Notes under the pieces: generated by a model
Seen by the model: only the letters and a program-made list of their open reading frames with translations
What the model was told of the DNA's origin: nothing
Databases searched by the model: none
Part shown: one piece after another, positions 12,005 through 24,500 of the stretch
Layout: each line of letters starts with the position of its first letter
Position numbering within the stretch: position 1 is the stretch's first letter
From: Dromaius novaehollandiae
Taxonomy: Eukaryota > Chordata > Aves > Casuariiformes > Dromaiidae
NCBI RefSeq assembly: GCF_036370855.1
Contig: NC_088099.1
Coordinates: 148,571,517-148,635,516, forward strand
Direction of reading: 5' to 3'
Length of the DNA stretch: 64,000 nt
Made by a program: the position numbers and the translations under genes

Positions 12005-13150
12005 GCTTAAACATCTAAACCTACCCCTTACTATGACTTGAATTATTCCTTCTGTTCCACATTATAATCCACAATTCAAATAATATCCTATTCATAATAC
12101 TGAAACTTTGTTCTTCAATTTAGCATTGTTTTATGATTTTCAGCTCCAGACATTAGAAGAAAGATGCTTATGAGCTTACTTGTTTGCACCTTCTGTTTGT
12201 TGATGTTTCCTGTTTGCAGAATCCCAGCACAGTCTAGCTTTTCAAATGTATTAAAATTAGTATTTTAATTTTCTCTTATATGGAGTCATTTTGTGGATTT
12301 CTTAGTGATTAAGATTTTTAGTAAGCATAGGTAGTTTAAAGCTTTCAGTATTAATGCTGCTTATAACATTTTATAGAGATTTTTGTAATGATCTACCTTT
12401 GCATTTCTCAGTTATGTGGAGATAAATGCCTTTATCATTTAAGATAAACATGAGAGAGGACAGCATTATTGTGGTGCAGACAAAACTTTCCTCTGGAGCC
12501 AGCAGAACAGTTTACTTGTGCTATCAGTTTTGACTACTAGGTCATTTGGGGAAGTACTCCTTTTCTTGTTTTTATACTGTAATGAGAAAAAAAAAAAAAA
12601 AAAAACCAAAACACTTCCATTGTGGTGGCTGTTGTGTCCTTGGAGAGATTTTTCACTAGCATGCTTTGCATTTCCTCTCTTTTGTTTCACTGCATGACAG
12701 TGCATATGCAGAGTAGCTTATTTTGATAATTATTCCTGAATGCTAGAAATTAATTTTGCATGTTGGACTTTAAACTTTTGCTGTGTGCTTCATTTTCATG
12801 TGTGTGGCTTGTGCCCTATGATTTCAACATTCATTTTTTTTGGAGAATTTGCATGGAGTTGATTTTCTTTAGAAGATGTATTTAAAAAAAAAATAGTAAC
12901 AGACATAATATCTAAGTTTTTTCCTCATCTACTTCAAACCATGATCTGCAGGCCTCCACACCTGCTCATTACCTAAAAATACAGTGGAACAGAAACTTAT
13001 CTTTAGATCTTATTTCTTGCATTTGTTTGCATAACAAAAAGATCGAGGGTTGGGGGTGCGGGGAGGAACTGCCTTTTTATAGCATGTGTTGTCTTTGCTC
13101 ACAGTGCTCACAGGAAGGAGATGTACACAATACATAAACTAAATATACTT

Positions 13151-13156
13151 TTTATT
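13151..13156 (-). terminator. AATAAA hexamer on the minus strand, far downstream of OSGIN2
   Basis: The motif TTTATT on the plus strand lies about 7.3 kb past the OSGIN2 stop. It is listed only as a possible end for an unannotated minus-strand or very long 3'UTR transcript. AATAAA is common by chance in AT-rich DNA. Confidence 0.12.
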
Positions 13157-16100
13157 AGCAAGGCTTTTAAAATACAGTCTTGCATTCAGCAGCTTAGCTG
13201 AACACAGACAAAGCAGCATAATTGGAATTACTTCATGCACCACTTAGAGGAGGGGTGCAGCATCTGCGCAGGAACAACACACTTTCAGTTTAACTTGCAA
13301 CAGTTTCAGCTGACTTCCCTTCTTTCCCACATCACTTCCAGAAGCCACTACCTCTTTTTGGAAAGACTAACAAGATACTTTCCTTCTCATTGTTGAAGTT
13401 TTTCTGCTTCTGTCCACTCGGAGTTGTATCCTTACTCCCCATCTTCTCTCAGAATGAACTGTCGAGGGTCGGGCTGGCCTCTCCTGTGTCATCGTGCTAA
13501 TTCCCATACTCTGAAAATGAGCTGCTTATCAGCCTCAGCTTCCTCTTTTTCATCGACCTCCTCCAACACTCTAAACCCATTTCACTAACCTCCGCTCCGG
13601 AGTCTGCCCCAGAGGCTCTATTCCATATTTACCATCAGCCCATAACTGACACGTTAGCTGAAGTGCTAATTACAGGCTTAACCCCAAACCTCCACCCCCT
13701 GCTCCAGCTCTACTATGATCCATCCATTTTTTTCAGATGATTTCTCAGTCCTCATGATTACCATGTCTTTTTCTTAGTATTTTCCCTCCCCCACACAACT
13801 AGCCCTTCTCTTGGTCTATTCTATTTCATGAATCTATCCCGTGTCACCTGTAGCCACATCTCTGTGTTGGAGTCACACATTTACTAATTCTCACTGCATT
13901 GTAGTTGCTCTCCTTGGAACCTAAGGCAAAGATGGCAAAACCTGAACTCTGTCTTCCCTGCCACTGCTCGTCTTTTACACTTTTTTATGACCACCATCAC
14001 TGCAGGGCAGTGCAGTAAGTCTGATTTGTGTAGCATTTTCATATTCCCCCCCAACTAACAACTTTGGCACCTGCTTTAGTAATTCACATATATCATTCTG
14101 CTCCTGCTTTGGCTATCAAAATCCATCTCCAGCATTAGCTACAGCACTAGATCCATTCAAACACTTAGCAAGTTTTTCATTTTCCTTCACTATAGCTCTC
14201 CGATTCCCTCTTTGTCACCATCCTCAGTCTCCCCCACCCCTCTGCCTTAGAGTGTTTCTCCAAATTGTAATAATTGACTTCTAAGTGAAACTGCTTTAGT
14301 TTTATTCCTGTTGCCTTTCGTCTCAGTAGTCAGTTTTCACACAAGAAAATAAAACAAGCTTAGCATGCAAGCCTTGGTCAAGTTTATCATCTAATCAAAG
14401 CTGAGGTTTTGCTCACAAGTTGCTTGTAGCTCAGAAGGAAGATACAGTTCAGCTGATAGTAGCTGTTCTCTAAAAGTTATGTTTACATCGCTCTCATCTA
14501 TAGAAGGGTATATGACCCATAAAAACTTCCGCAGAAGCAGAAATACTGAGGCAAGAAACATGAAAGTTGTGTTTACACAGTATCTCAGAATATCTTGCAT
14601 CCCTACGTATAAGCCTGTAGCTCCTTTAAAACTGGAATTCCACAACCTGAATACTAGATCTGCAGAAAAATGGACAAAAACCAGTGCTGACTTTCCAAAT
14701 TTTCCAGGTAGGTAGAAGATAGCAGGATCAGTTCTTGAACAGTAATACCTCAGTGTTCACACAGAAGCTAGTCCTGGATCCGAACTCACAAAAAATAAAC
14801 TATTCCCCTCTCTTCAATGTACTCAATGTATCCTCCAGAACTATAACAGTTCTATTCAATATCCTTGTCTCTAGCTTTAGATTTATGTACAATTATTTTT
14901 CTTTATATACCTAGTTAAAAAAAGAATCTAAAGATACCAATATTACCAACTATTTTGGGAATAGATAAAAAAAACTTTTATTTAATTTTTTTAGGCTGGC
15001 ATATAAATCTGTAAAGGATGTCTAGGAACATGAAGCTGAATTTTAGCTTCCTGAAAGCAGTGTAGGTTGATACCTACCCATCATCAGTGATCTCAGAATA
15101 TAGAGATGGAGGGGAAAAATGCAAATTATATGAACTTAGTCTCCAGAACTAGTTGTTTCAAAAGGATAGGAGAGCTAAGAATATGAAGTATATATTTTCC
15201 TTGTTTTGCTGATTACTAATGATCTTTGGGTTATAAGAGTTGGACTTAGTATGGCCTGTATTAAGTACAAAATTATCATTGCTAGAAAATCATCTAGCAT
15301 GTGAACAAGCTTAATATAAAGGTTAATACACTGAAAAGCCCCAGAGCAGAAATGTTGCATAATGCCTGCACACACAAAGCCATTGTTAAGAAAGTGCTTG
15401 GCCTTGCTACATTTATGAAATTATACCAAAACACTTGCTTTTTGCCACAGTCCTTAATTTTGTGCCTTACACCAAATTCATCCTTGGCCTACTTCCTGGA
15501 GTAATTCAGTCTTCAAAAATTAGCTAGACTCAAACCCCTTAAATGTACCATATTCCCCAAAAGACAGTGTTGTCTTATTCAGAAAAAGATCTGTTTATAA
15601 TTCAATATCCTAACTTCAACTTTGTATCCCTAGTATCACCAAAGCCTTCCTTTCTCTGTCAAAGGACATTTCAGTACGAAGTGTTTCTGCTAAATAATAT
15701 CAGGTATTATAGCTATTTAAAGCAAAACATATGCTTTCTTCCAGGTTGTGGGAGGGGGGAAAAAAAAGAAAACCCTCATACCAGTTGAAGTACTGTGCTG
15801 CAATCTTGCTCTCACCTTAAAAAATAATCCAAAATGATAACAGAACATCTTACTTGTAAGGCTCTAAGGTATTATTTAAAATGTAAGAGTATAAATCTTT
15901 TAGCATTTTTGTTCCATAACTTTTTCAAAATAATGTTATTACTGTATAGAAGATAATAATATAATCCAATAATCAGCAGCCTTTAAGGCATACCTGTGCT
16001 TCCTCTTGCACAGTGCAGCAATCGTTCTGAGCTAGCACTGTTACAACGCAGATTCCACTGTCACGTGAATAAACCAATCTGGTTTCTCAAAAGTGGAAAA

Positions 16101-19076
16101 TACGTATTGTACCAAACCAACAAAGTCTCATCTCTCAGCACGCCACCTTACTAAGCCAGTTATACTGCTTCTGTAGCAAATGCAATTACTAGTAATTCAT
16201 GGGCCCGTGTTGCACTTCAATGTAACTTCATTCAATACCTTATAAAAAAAATGGCAACACATTAGACTGACAAATCCAGGAAAGAGAAAGAATCTAAAGT
16301 TACAGTACGTGGATCTTGACAAAGAGAAGACACCAAACTCAGCCTAGAAACACTGTCTGGATTCATTTCAGCACTTACAGGTCTGCGGGCAGTATTTTTC
16401 AGACTCTTCTCTGCTTTCCTCCCAGCACTCTTCACTGGTCATCACCTGTTTGAGATCAGTGAGGACTGACAAGAAGTTGGTAAATCCTGCACCTTTTGTC
16501 TCTCAAAAGCAGTTTACCCAAAAGCAAGCTTTCATGAAGTATATTCCTTTTCTTTCCTTCAACTGGCTTAACAGCCCTTCATGCAAACCAAGCCTGCCTA
16601 AAAGTTTGATTCTTAACTTAATTTCCTCCAGCTTTGGACAAACACTCCAGGTTTCTGAGTCTAGCCTTCTTTGAGCTGCTAGAGAAAGAAGCTACAGGCT
16701 ACAAGATTAGTGTTTTTAATTATGCAGCCATCACCCTGTAAAATTCATTGTTAAATTAAAAAAAAAAACCCCTAAGCAGGTCAGAAGTAAAATATAGTAT
16801 GCTCCATCAACTCCCTAAGTGTTGAAGACTAGGGACCTAAGACTGCAGGGTGCACTTCAGCATCCCTTACTCAAAGTACAGGCACCATTTTGGTGCTAAC
16901 TTTTTCCATATATTCTCTAGTAAGCCCAGGTTTCCAGCTCAGGACAATGCATTTCCTAAGAGACAAAACAAGTTATTGTTCTCAACTTGTTATTGTCACA
17001 AATTTCTTTGTAGATTTAGCCTATGATGCATTACCTGCAGAAAGGATTTCTGCATTTACTCAACAGGGTAAAATCTTAGCCACTGTTTTGTTCAAGATGT
17101 TTTAAGGAGAAGTCAATCATCTACTGGAAACCAAAATAAGCTCCGCACTGTTTATCATGCACAGTTAGGTGCCTTCTTTAAAAAGCGCCTATTGTTAAGT
17201 AATCCCACACTGGACAGATTGTTAGGGAGATCTATTGACAACAAAGCACAGTCACAATCCAACACAGCTGGAGACTAATTAAAATAATCTTAGCAATAAT
17301 TTAGTTAGGAGAGAGATTCAACATTAAGAACAAGAACCAAAACCAACTATAAAAGACATTTTTCCACTACTCTATTATAAAATACACACTATGGTTAACA
17401 TACTATTACAGCTTCTAGAAATCCAAATGAAATTCCTTTAAAATTATATTCTTCCTGCCTGTGTATCAGTAATACAGCTTAAGTAGCAAGCATTATTTTT
17501 GAATGTAAAATACTTTACAACTGATTTATAGCGAGATCTTTCTCGCTGAAAGATGGGCTGAAGGAAGCAGTTTCCCTTCTAAGAACGAATATAACCTAAA
17601 GGAAATTCAAAATGGTATTTTTTTGAAACCTGAGAAATAAACTATTTCCAAAAACAATTCAATGACAGCATCTAATACATAATAAATGCAATAACTATTA
17701 TATAATGCTTTAGGTAAAGCTATCCTAAAGAAACTGAATTACAATATTAATTTATAAAAATTTTTTGCTCTCAACATACCTAAGATGACAGAAAAAGAAA
17801 AAAACCCTCAGAAAGTAAAGAAGGTGAGAAACCCACAAGTCAGAAAATCCAGCTGCAATTTTAGAGCTAGCAATTCCTGGAATAAAAAGGACAATTTTTC
17901 AGTACAATTTCACTTAAAAAAATTATTTTTTGTACTAGCAGCTTAACAAACACTGGGAAAATTGCTCTGTCCAATTAACTGATCTCTTAACTGATCTCAC
18001 ATCAGAATTTTATCCCACAAACATACTGGCAAGAATGGTAAAAGGAAAAAAAAAAAAAAACGAAAACAGTTAAACCTCAAGGTGCAGTAATGTCGCAGTA
18101 AAAGAACCACTATAACAAACAGGACAAAAAAATCTCTGCTACAAATTTGTCATCACAATGAATATATGGTGTGTAAGTAGTTGCAGCAGCTGGGGATGGA
18201 GGTTTGGTTGTTTTCAGCTTTTTTTTTTAATTTTTTTGAAAGTAAGTGTTTAAGTAAATTTCTTCCTTTGTTTTGCTGGCTTTTAAAAGTCTGATGTGAC
18301 ATATGAAAATGCTGTAACACTGCAATGGCATGTTGTGTTCAGACATTTATACTGACACAAAAATGAAGCAGTTTAATCTCAGTGCAGATGTATTCCCAAT
18401 ATAGGAACTGCAATGACATTTTATGATCATATGTGACACCAATTCTCAGTTAAAATAATTATGTATCACAGGTTTAAGTTAGATTTATGTCTACACTGTT
18501 TCTGCTAAAAAAGACAAATTATTTTCTTCATAACTGAATTAAGATGGTATAAGTCTAGAGTTCAGCATAATTAAGACCACCTCAAATACAACTATAAAAA
18601 AAATTAAGATCTTAACTATTATTGACAATGCATGGTTGAATTCAAACAATGTAGGCAATGCAGAAATTAATACAGAAATTGCCTTATTTATGTTTATCTT
18701 TATTCAATTAAGTTGGCTCTAAGCTAAAATTTGTTAGAAGTAACTGTATCATTTCATACTTGACAAAGAAATGGAGGCTTTGGACTTCCACTGAAAATTA
18801 TGTCATTTTACCCCTTAGCTTTTTGCCTCACTTCTATGTCCTAAGTCTGAGTAACTTACTGATATGCATAAAGGCCTGTAAGTAGGCACAGATAAAAGAC
18901 ATTTATAGCATAAAGCTATCTCTACAAATTATGAAAGTTAGACAGCTGGGATACCAGCATGCACTAGCAGTTTCACAAAGTCTAAGCCTAATTTCCTTTT
19001 TATAATCTGCTCAAGTTCTAATACGGAGATTTTAATCATGCAGATACAATACCTTAATCTAACATGACATTCTTCA

Positions 19077-19099
19077 ACACACACACACACACACACACA
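19077..19099. repeat. (CA)n microsatellite, about 11 units
   Basis: An uninterrupted alternating AC run of about 23 nt in intergenic sequence. It is potentially length-polymorphic. Confidence 0.97.
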
Positions 19100-19884
19100 A
19101 AAAGCCAAACAAAGAATTTAATTGGATAACATCTATTCCATCACACTGCACTTGAATTAAAATGTCTGGTAATGAATTAGTGAAAAACAAGCACTTTTCC
19201 AGAAAGAGTTCTAAAAGATAATCTAACCATTTTCTAACTAGCTGTGTACCTCACTCCAGGGAATAATCCTAGAGTGTGTTTAGATAAATAAACTATGCTC
19301 AAATCCAGCAGACGAATTCCAGATCTTACCTTATGGAGCAGAAATGTGAAACTTAATCTCAAATTCAGAGGTAGGTACAAGTTAAGTTTTGGTCTTATTA
19401 CAAGCCATAAAAGATTTCAGAGGAACTATGTTTTTTTTAAGCTAGTTGTGAAATTCAATCCTCTTTCATAATGTTTCAAAAACCACAGACTAAACTAGTT
19501 TTAATGTTATATGCTGCTCTAGAAAAAAAAGGAGAAATAACCAATGCTTGGTTAAATGGAGGATGAGAATATCTATCATTCATCAGTCAAGTGATCTCCT
19601 TCAGTATTCCTGAACTACAAGCTGAGAAAACTGCATCTATGTTTTTTCTGTACTTGTCCTTCCAACATTTTTTTCAGTAGAACATTAGATATTCAGTATA
19701 TTGACACTGTAATAAGAGCACTTACACCAGCACTTTATTGTTTATGTTAATCGGTATTCTCAGAATGTACATGTCACTGTAGGGGAACATATAGTCTCTC
19801 TGCACTTACCCAACTCTAGGCTTACCAGTGAAAAAAAACATTAACGGATTGTCCAATCATGCATTAAAGGCGAATGCTCATTCT

Positions 19885-19890
19885 TTTATT
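19885..19890 (-). terminator. Candidate OSGIN2 polyadenylation signal (AATAAA)
   Basis: TTTATT on the plus strand reads AATAAA on the minus strand, about 580 nt after the OSGIN2 stop codon. It is the first canonical signal met downstream of the stop. Another lies at 19734-19739. Longer 3'UTRs are possible. Confidence 0.4.
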
Positions 19891-20466
19891 CCAGTTCTCA
19901 AGTAGGATAATATATAAGTGTTGAGCAATCTGCCTCTGCTTACAGAAATCTTCCTTATAGTAAAGACCATTTTACTAAGGGCTCAAAGTATTACTGTATT
20001 ACTATGGCAAATAAATAAAATTCTTGTTTCAAACAGAAGGTTCCAAACTTGCTTTGGGACCAAGAATCATTTTATACTAAGAGAGCTTTCTGTTTTTACA
20101 AGTTAGCTGAATTTCAGAATATTTTGTGGAATTTGACACTAAAATGTAAAGCCACTCTGGCAGGCTTGTTTTTCCCAGAGGAATTCTGCTCTTTTAGCTG
20201 AGCAAGAGATGACAGGCAGGTCAACAGAAGTTAGTCTCATTTTCTGTTTATCTGGAAGCTATTCCAGTTGAGCAGAGATCAGTTGTAATAGCAGACCAAT
20301 TGTTGTATTCTGAGAAGATGAAGCATTGTAGTAACAGCATCCTTTACCAAGCAATACAAGTGCAGGTTACTTGTATACAACAAAAATGTGACTGCTAATG
20401 ACTTTCGTTGTGCGGTTTGTTAGACTACTTCTGTAATTCCATACGTGACAACTTCTAATGTCTCCT

Positions 20467-21520
20467 TTATGGTACCCCATCACCTCCTCCATCCCTGCTT
20501 TCAATCAATTCATGTTTCTTCTTTTGTCTTATTGCCAAACATCGTGTAATGCCCAATGCGCCTCCTTTTAAAAATCGTACAAAATTGTCTCCAACCAGAG
20601 GACCTAAAGCAAAGAGGTTAGCTTCTTTAGTGCACTCATAAGTATATGGATCAATCTCAATGGGATTCCCCTTGCATGAGATTGGCTGATTTGAGTGATG
20701 CCCTATGCCATGTCCTTGGTCCTTCAGAAAGAAAAGATTTGGGTGAGAACCTATCAGAACTAAGGCTACAGAAAACTTCAAAATTTTCTTCAGTCCAGAG
20801 GCACTCTGAAGAACACATTTCATTTCAGGCTTGAAGGAAAGTACATTGTGTTCAGGGAAACTAGTGTAAGCAGAGTGTAGATTAGAATCTACAGTATGCG
20901 ACTGAGTACACATCATGTGATAGACTTTGTGGTATTCAGGATAAAGTGTTTTAGGTAACTGTTTGAAAATTAGACTTGTATCAGTAACTCTTCTACGAAA
21001 CACATGGATTACTGGGATGTTGTTGTTGTAGGCACACAGTACTGCATCAGCTGCTGTAAGTCCAGCACCCACGATTAATACAGGGTCTGCTTTCCCACGT
21101 AATTTGCCTTTGCTTATAGCAGCTCCAAAGTCAGACATGGAATGAAGCACAAAAGGAAAGTCTTCTCCCTCAACTTGCAGTCGGCCAGGAGAATCAAAGG
21201 TTCCAGTTGCAAGAGCCACATTCTCAGCAAAGAGGCAGAATGGCACGTGAGAACCATCTGTTGCTCTCTGATAACCTCTGACTTCCCAGTTTCTCTTAAT
21301 CAGTGATTTCTGTCCACCTTCCATTCCCATTTGTAAATGCTGTGTTGAAATATTTTCATTTAGTTGACCTTCATCTTCATCATCTGTTCCTCGATAAAGC
21401 CTGGACACGGATGTTATGTAAACATGGTCTCTGAAATTCTTTTGGAGGCCCATGACTTTAACGTAGTGTTTATAATAACAAGCTATTTCCTCTGGCATTA
21501 CTCGGTCACTCTTTATATTT
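20467..21520 (-). CDS. OSGIN2: OSGIN2 exon 6, large terminal coding exon
   Basis: The exon is 1054 coding nt after a TTTTAG acceptor (21521-21526 in plus coordinates). It completes a split Arg codon, then reads NIKSDRVMPEEIACYYKHYV and continues through SHVPFCLFAENVALATGTFD, the second nucleotide-binding motif VGAGLTAADAV, VFRRRVTDTSLIFKQLPK, LIGSHPNLFFLKDQG, and LFALGPLVGDNFVRFLKGG before the stop at 20469-20467. It holds well over half of the protein. The acidic low-conservation stretch after YRGTDDEDEG differs in length from human. Confidence 0.97.
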
Positions 21521-24500
21521 CTAAAACAAAATTGAAAGGTTCCAGTTAATATTTAGACTGTACTGCTAGTTGGAACATCGTACTTGACAAACTGTATGAC
21601 CATCAAATTTCAGAGGGTTGATTCTGCTCACTGTAACTAACATGGAGTTCAGCATCTTCAAACCCATTCAAGTTGTTTTATTTGCTCTCCTGATTCCTGA
21701 GATACAAGACAAGATTTACAATGCTACGACAGAAAAACTTTGAAGTGCTAAAGTAACAAGCAAAAGAAGCATAAAAATATTCTACGGTTCCACAACAGGA
21801 TAACAGTCCTTTGTGGAAGGGTTTTACAAAGCCAGTTTAACCTCATTACAGTCAACGATACAATACTAGCAAAAACTCTACTCAGTGAGAATACCCTTAC
21901 TTAGGATCAAGTAAGAGCTACTATGCTGTTTAATTAAGTGCCGACTTTGAAACTCTACGTGTGCTATAATACTTGCCAAGTACAATAAAGAATACGTTAC
22001 TCAGACATCCTTCGTGTACAGCTAAATTCAGTAGGTATCAAATTAAGTAGTTCCCTATCACAGAACTAAGTCCCACAGGAATTAAAAAAGTAAATATTAT
22101 ACAGGATCTTAAACTGAATATAGAAATAGGCTTTTGATGCTTGAATAGCTAATTTAAAAAAATATTCTTTCACTGGGATCCTGATATTACATCTATGTCT
22201 TTCTCATTATGCTTGTTGCTTTATCATTTATTTAAAAAAATAAAGCTGAAAACAAAGTTATTTTCAGCAATTGCATTAATTTTGCTACTGCTTCTTTTAA
22301 AGCGAGTCCTAGGAGGAAGCCAAAAGAAACATTAGTACTGAACATCAGGGTAGCCACTGAGTTATGTTTGAAAGCGTATTTACAAGAGGTCGGGCTACTC
22401 ATAGATTAACAAGATAATAGTATATGTAATTGTAAGTGTTCAAGTTCTTACTCTGAAAGCCCTGTGAGACATGTATTGAGGAAGAGGATCATGACCTCTT
22501 ATAAGGAAACTTATGAAACTGTATTTTACATGACTACAAGTTTTCAAGTACAAGCAGTACTTTTAAATATGCTTCTTTAACTGTAGTAACACAGGTCAGC
22601 ATTTTTGTCTTTAGTATTGTTGAAATTTAAAATATAAACAAATTAGCTTCAGATAAGAAGAAGCTTGTAGGATTGAAGTTAACAAGGAGGCAAGATTACT
22701 GTGCTTACCTAAGAAAGCGATTAAAGAACAAAGGTACAGTTTCTTTACTGCAAGTGTTGTCCTAAAACAAGCAACAGTCTGCTCTTAAAGATATACCCCC
22801 AAATTTAATTCTATTCCTTCAATCCTTACGACAGATAGCAGCAGCAGACTTTCCTTTAATTTTGCTAGACCAAAGTTAGGAATATTCAGATTTTAGAAGA
22901 AGCTTACCTAGAGTGCCCAAGTTTGTACGCTATCACATAGGCCTTTGTAAACTAACTGTATACCTGAAGTTTGAGCGAGTTCGTACAAGAGAGTAATTTT
23001 ATGATTTCTAATTTTACAGTCTCTGAGTTTGTGCAAGATAGTAATTTTTCTCCTCCAAAATCTGTTCCGGGAACTTACTACTAGAAAATAACCTTGGGAA
23101 ACACTGAATTATTCTCTTAAAATTAAAATCCTTATATAAAATCATTTTTAGATGCTGCAGCATTTGTCTATAAAGCAAATGCTGAAATATACTGACCTCC
23201 TGAATTATATTTAAAAAAAAAAGCTAGCATGCATAGCAACTTAAGTAAATGCCCAAGTTGAAAGAGGAACTTACTGTAGTTCTGCAGATTTTAAACTCCT
23301 CCCTCAATCTTTCCTCAACTCTGATCAAAATTGTTTATAGCAATAGCACTTCTTTGTGCTCTTCTTTGTGCTCTTCAACACAGTTCTTTGTGCAACTTCG
23401 ACAGCTGCCTGGAAGCATGGTATAGCTTTGCATATGCTTTTGATGCATTCAAAACACATTATTCTGGCTAACCATTGCCCATTTTTTTACACCAGAGAAC
23501 ACGGGGGAGACACATTTCCAGTGTCATCAGGCAATTTATTAAACAAAGCAAGAGGCATTCCTGTAAACAGTGAGGCTGTTTTCCAGTTCTTAAAATAATG
23601 ATATCTGGACTCTCATAGTAACTTCATCTTTTTCAAATATGCTAAGTGATAGTTTTACCTGCGCTTGTTGGCTGCCCACTCTTTAAAGGCGAGTCCAGGC
23701 AATTCCATCCAGTCTCCAAAACTGATTGTTAACATAGAGCCTTCCATAGACTGTGGTGAAAAACAAGATGTGTAACCAGATAAACTTCAAATGGATATAT
23801 TTATGTAAAACATGGAGAAGTTGTTCTCATTGTACTCATTTAGAGCAATAAAATACTAGGATATAACAATATGTGAACGTTATATGAAGTGCTGAGGAAA
23901 TAAGCTTTCATCTTATAGTTAGATACTACTTTAATAACTACATGAGCTAATAAAGTTATTGGAGAAAAGCAGAACGTGAAGAGAGAACAAGAGAAAAGGA
24001 AAATAAAAGCAAGTTCCTGAAAACTCCAAACAGATGTAAGAAAAGGGTGAAACCAATGGGATATGAACACTATGATTCAGGACAGCTGAACAGCACCTGG
24101 AAATAATGCAAAGATAGAAGAAAAAGTCACATAAAATACACTTCACTATAACTCGTTAAATTTAAACTAACGGAGAAAAAAAACCACACAAGACAGCAGT
24201 TATGTTCACAAATCCCAATATTAAGGGCAATTTTTCCCCTTCCTTTTTTGTACCTCTAACCTATTTGTGCTTTGCTAAGCTGAACAGTTGGAACTGCAAC
24301 AGCCATTAGGATCTAAACAACCAACCTTAGATAGCAAGAAACCCCCAAAACTACAAAATTATAAAGCTATCCTGTAAGTGACATGAAGAATTTACTCACA
24401 TGCCAAGCCCCACCAGGCGGTCCTTTACCAAGCACTATATGGGGAATATAATGATGTTGTTCTAGCTTCCAGTGCAAAATCGGTGGGTAGTCATATCCAA

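Larger units (their letters stand above)
9047..19884. other. Intergenic region between the convergent NBN and OSGIN2 3' ends
   Basis: About 10.8 kb with no recognisable intact gene. It holds a GTTT-rich patch (about 9683-9712), a 29-bp tandem duplication (10153-10210), a decayed coding-like block on the minus strand (10450-12004), a pyrimidine-rich stretch (13300-14260), a CA microsatellite (19077-19099) and several homopolymer tracts. The left part could include extended NBN 3'UTR and the right part extended OSGIN2 3'UTR. Confidence 0.6.

Noticed and set aside
20646..20834. Plus-strand ORFs opposite OSGIN2 exon 6 (also 21364-21549)
   Set aside because: Shadows of the real minus-strand coding exon.
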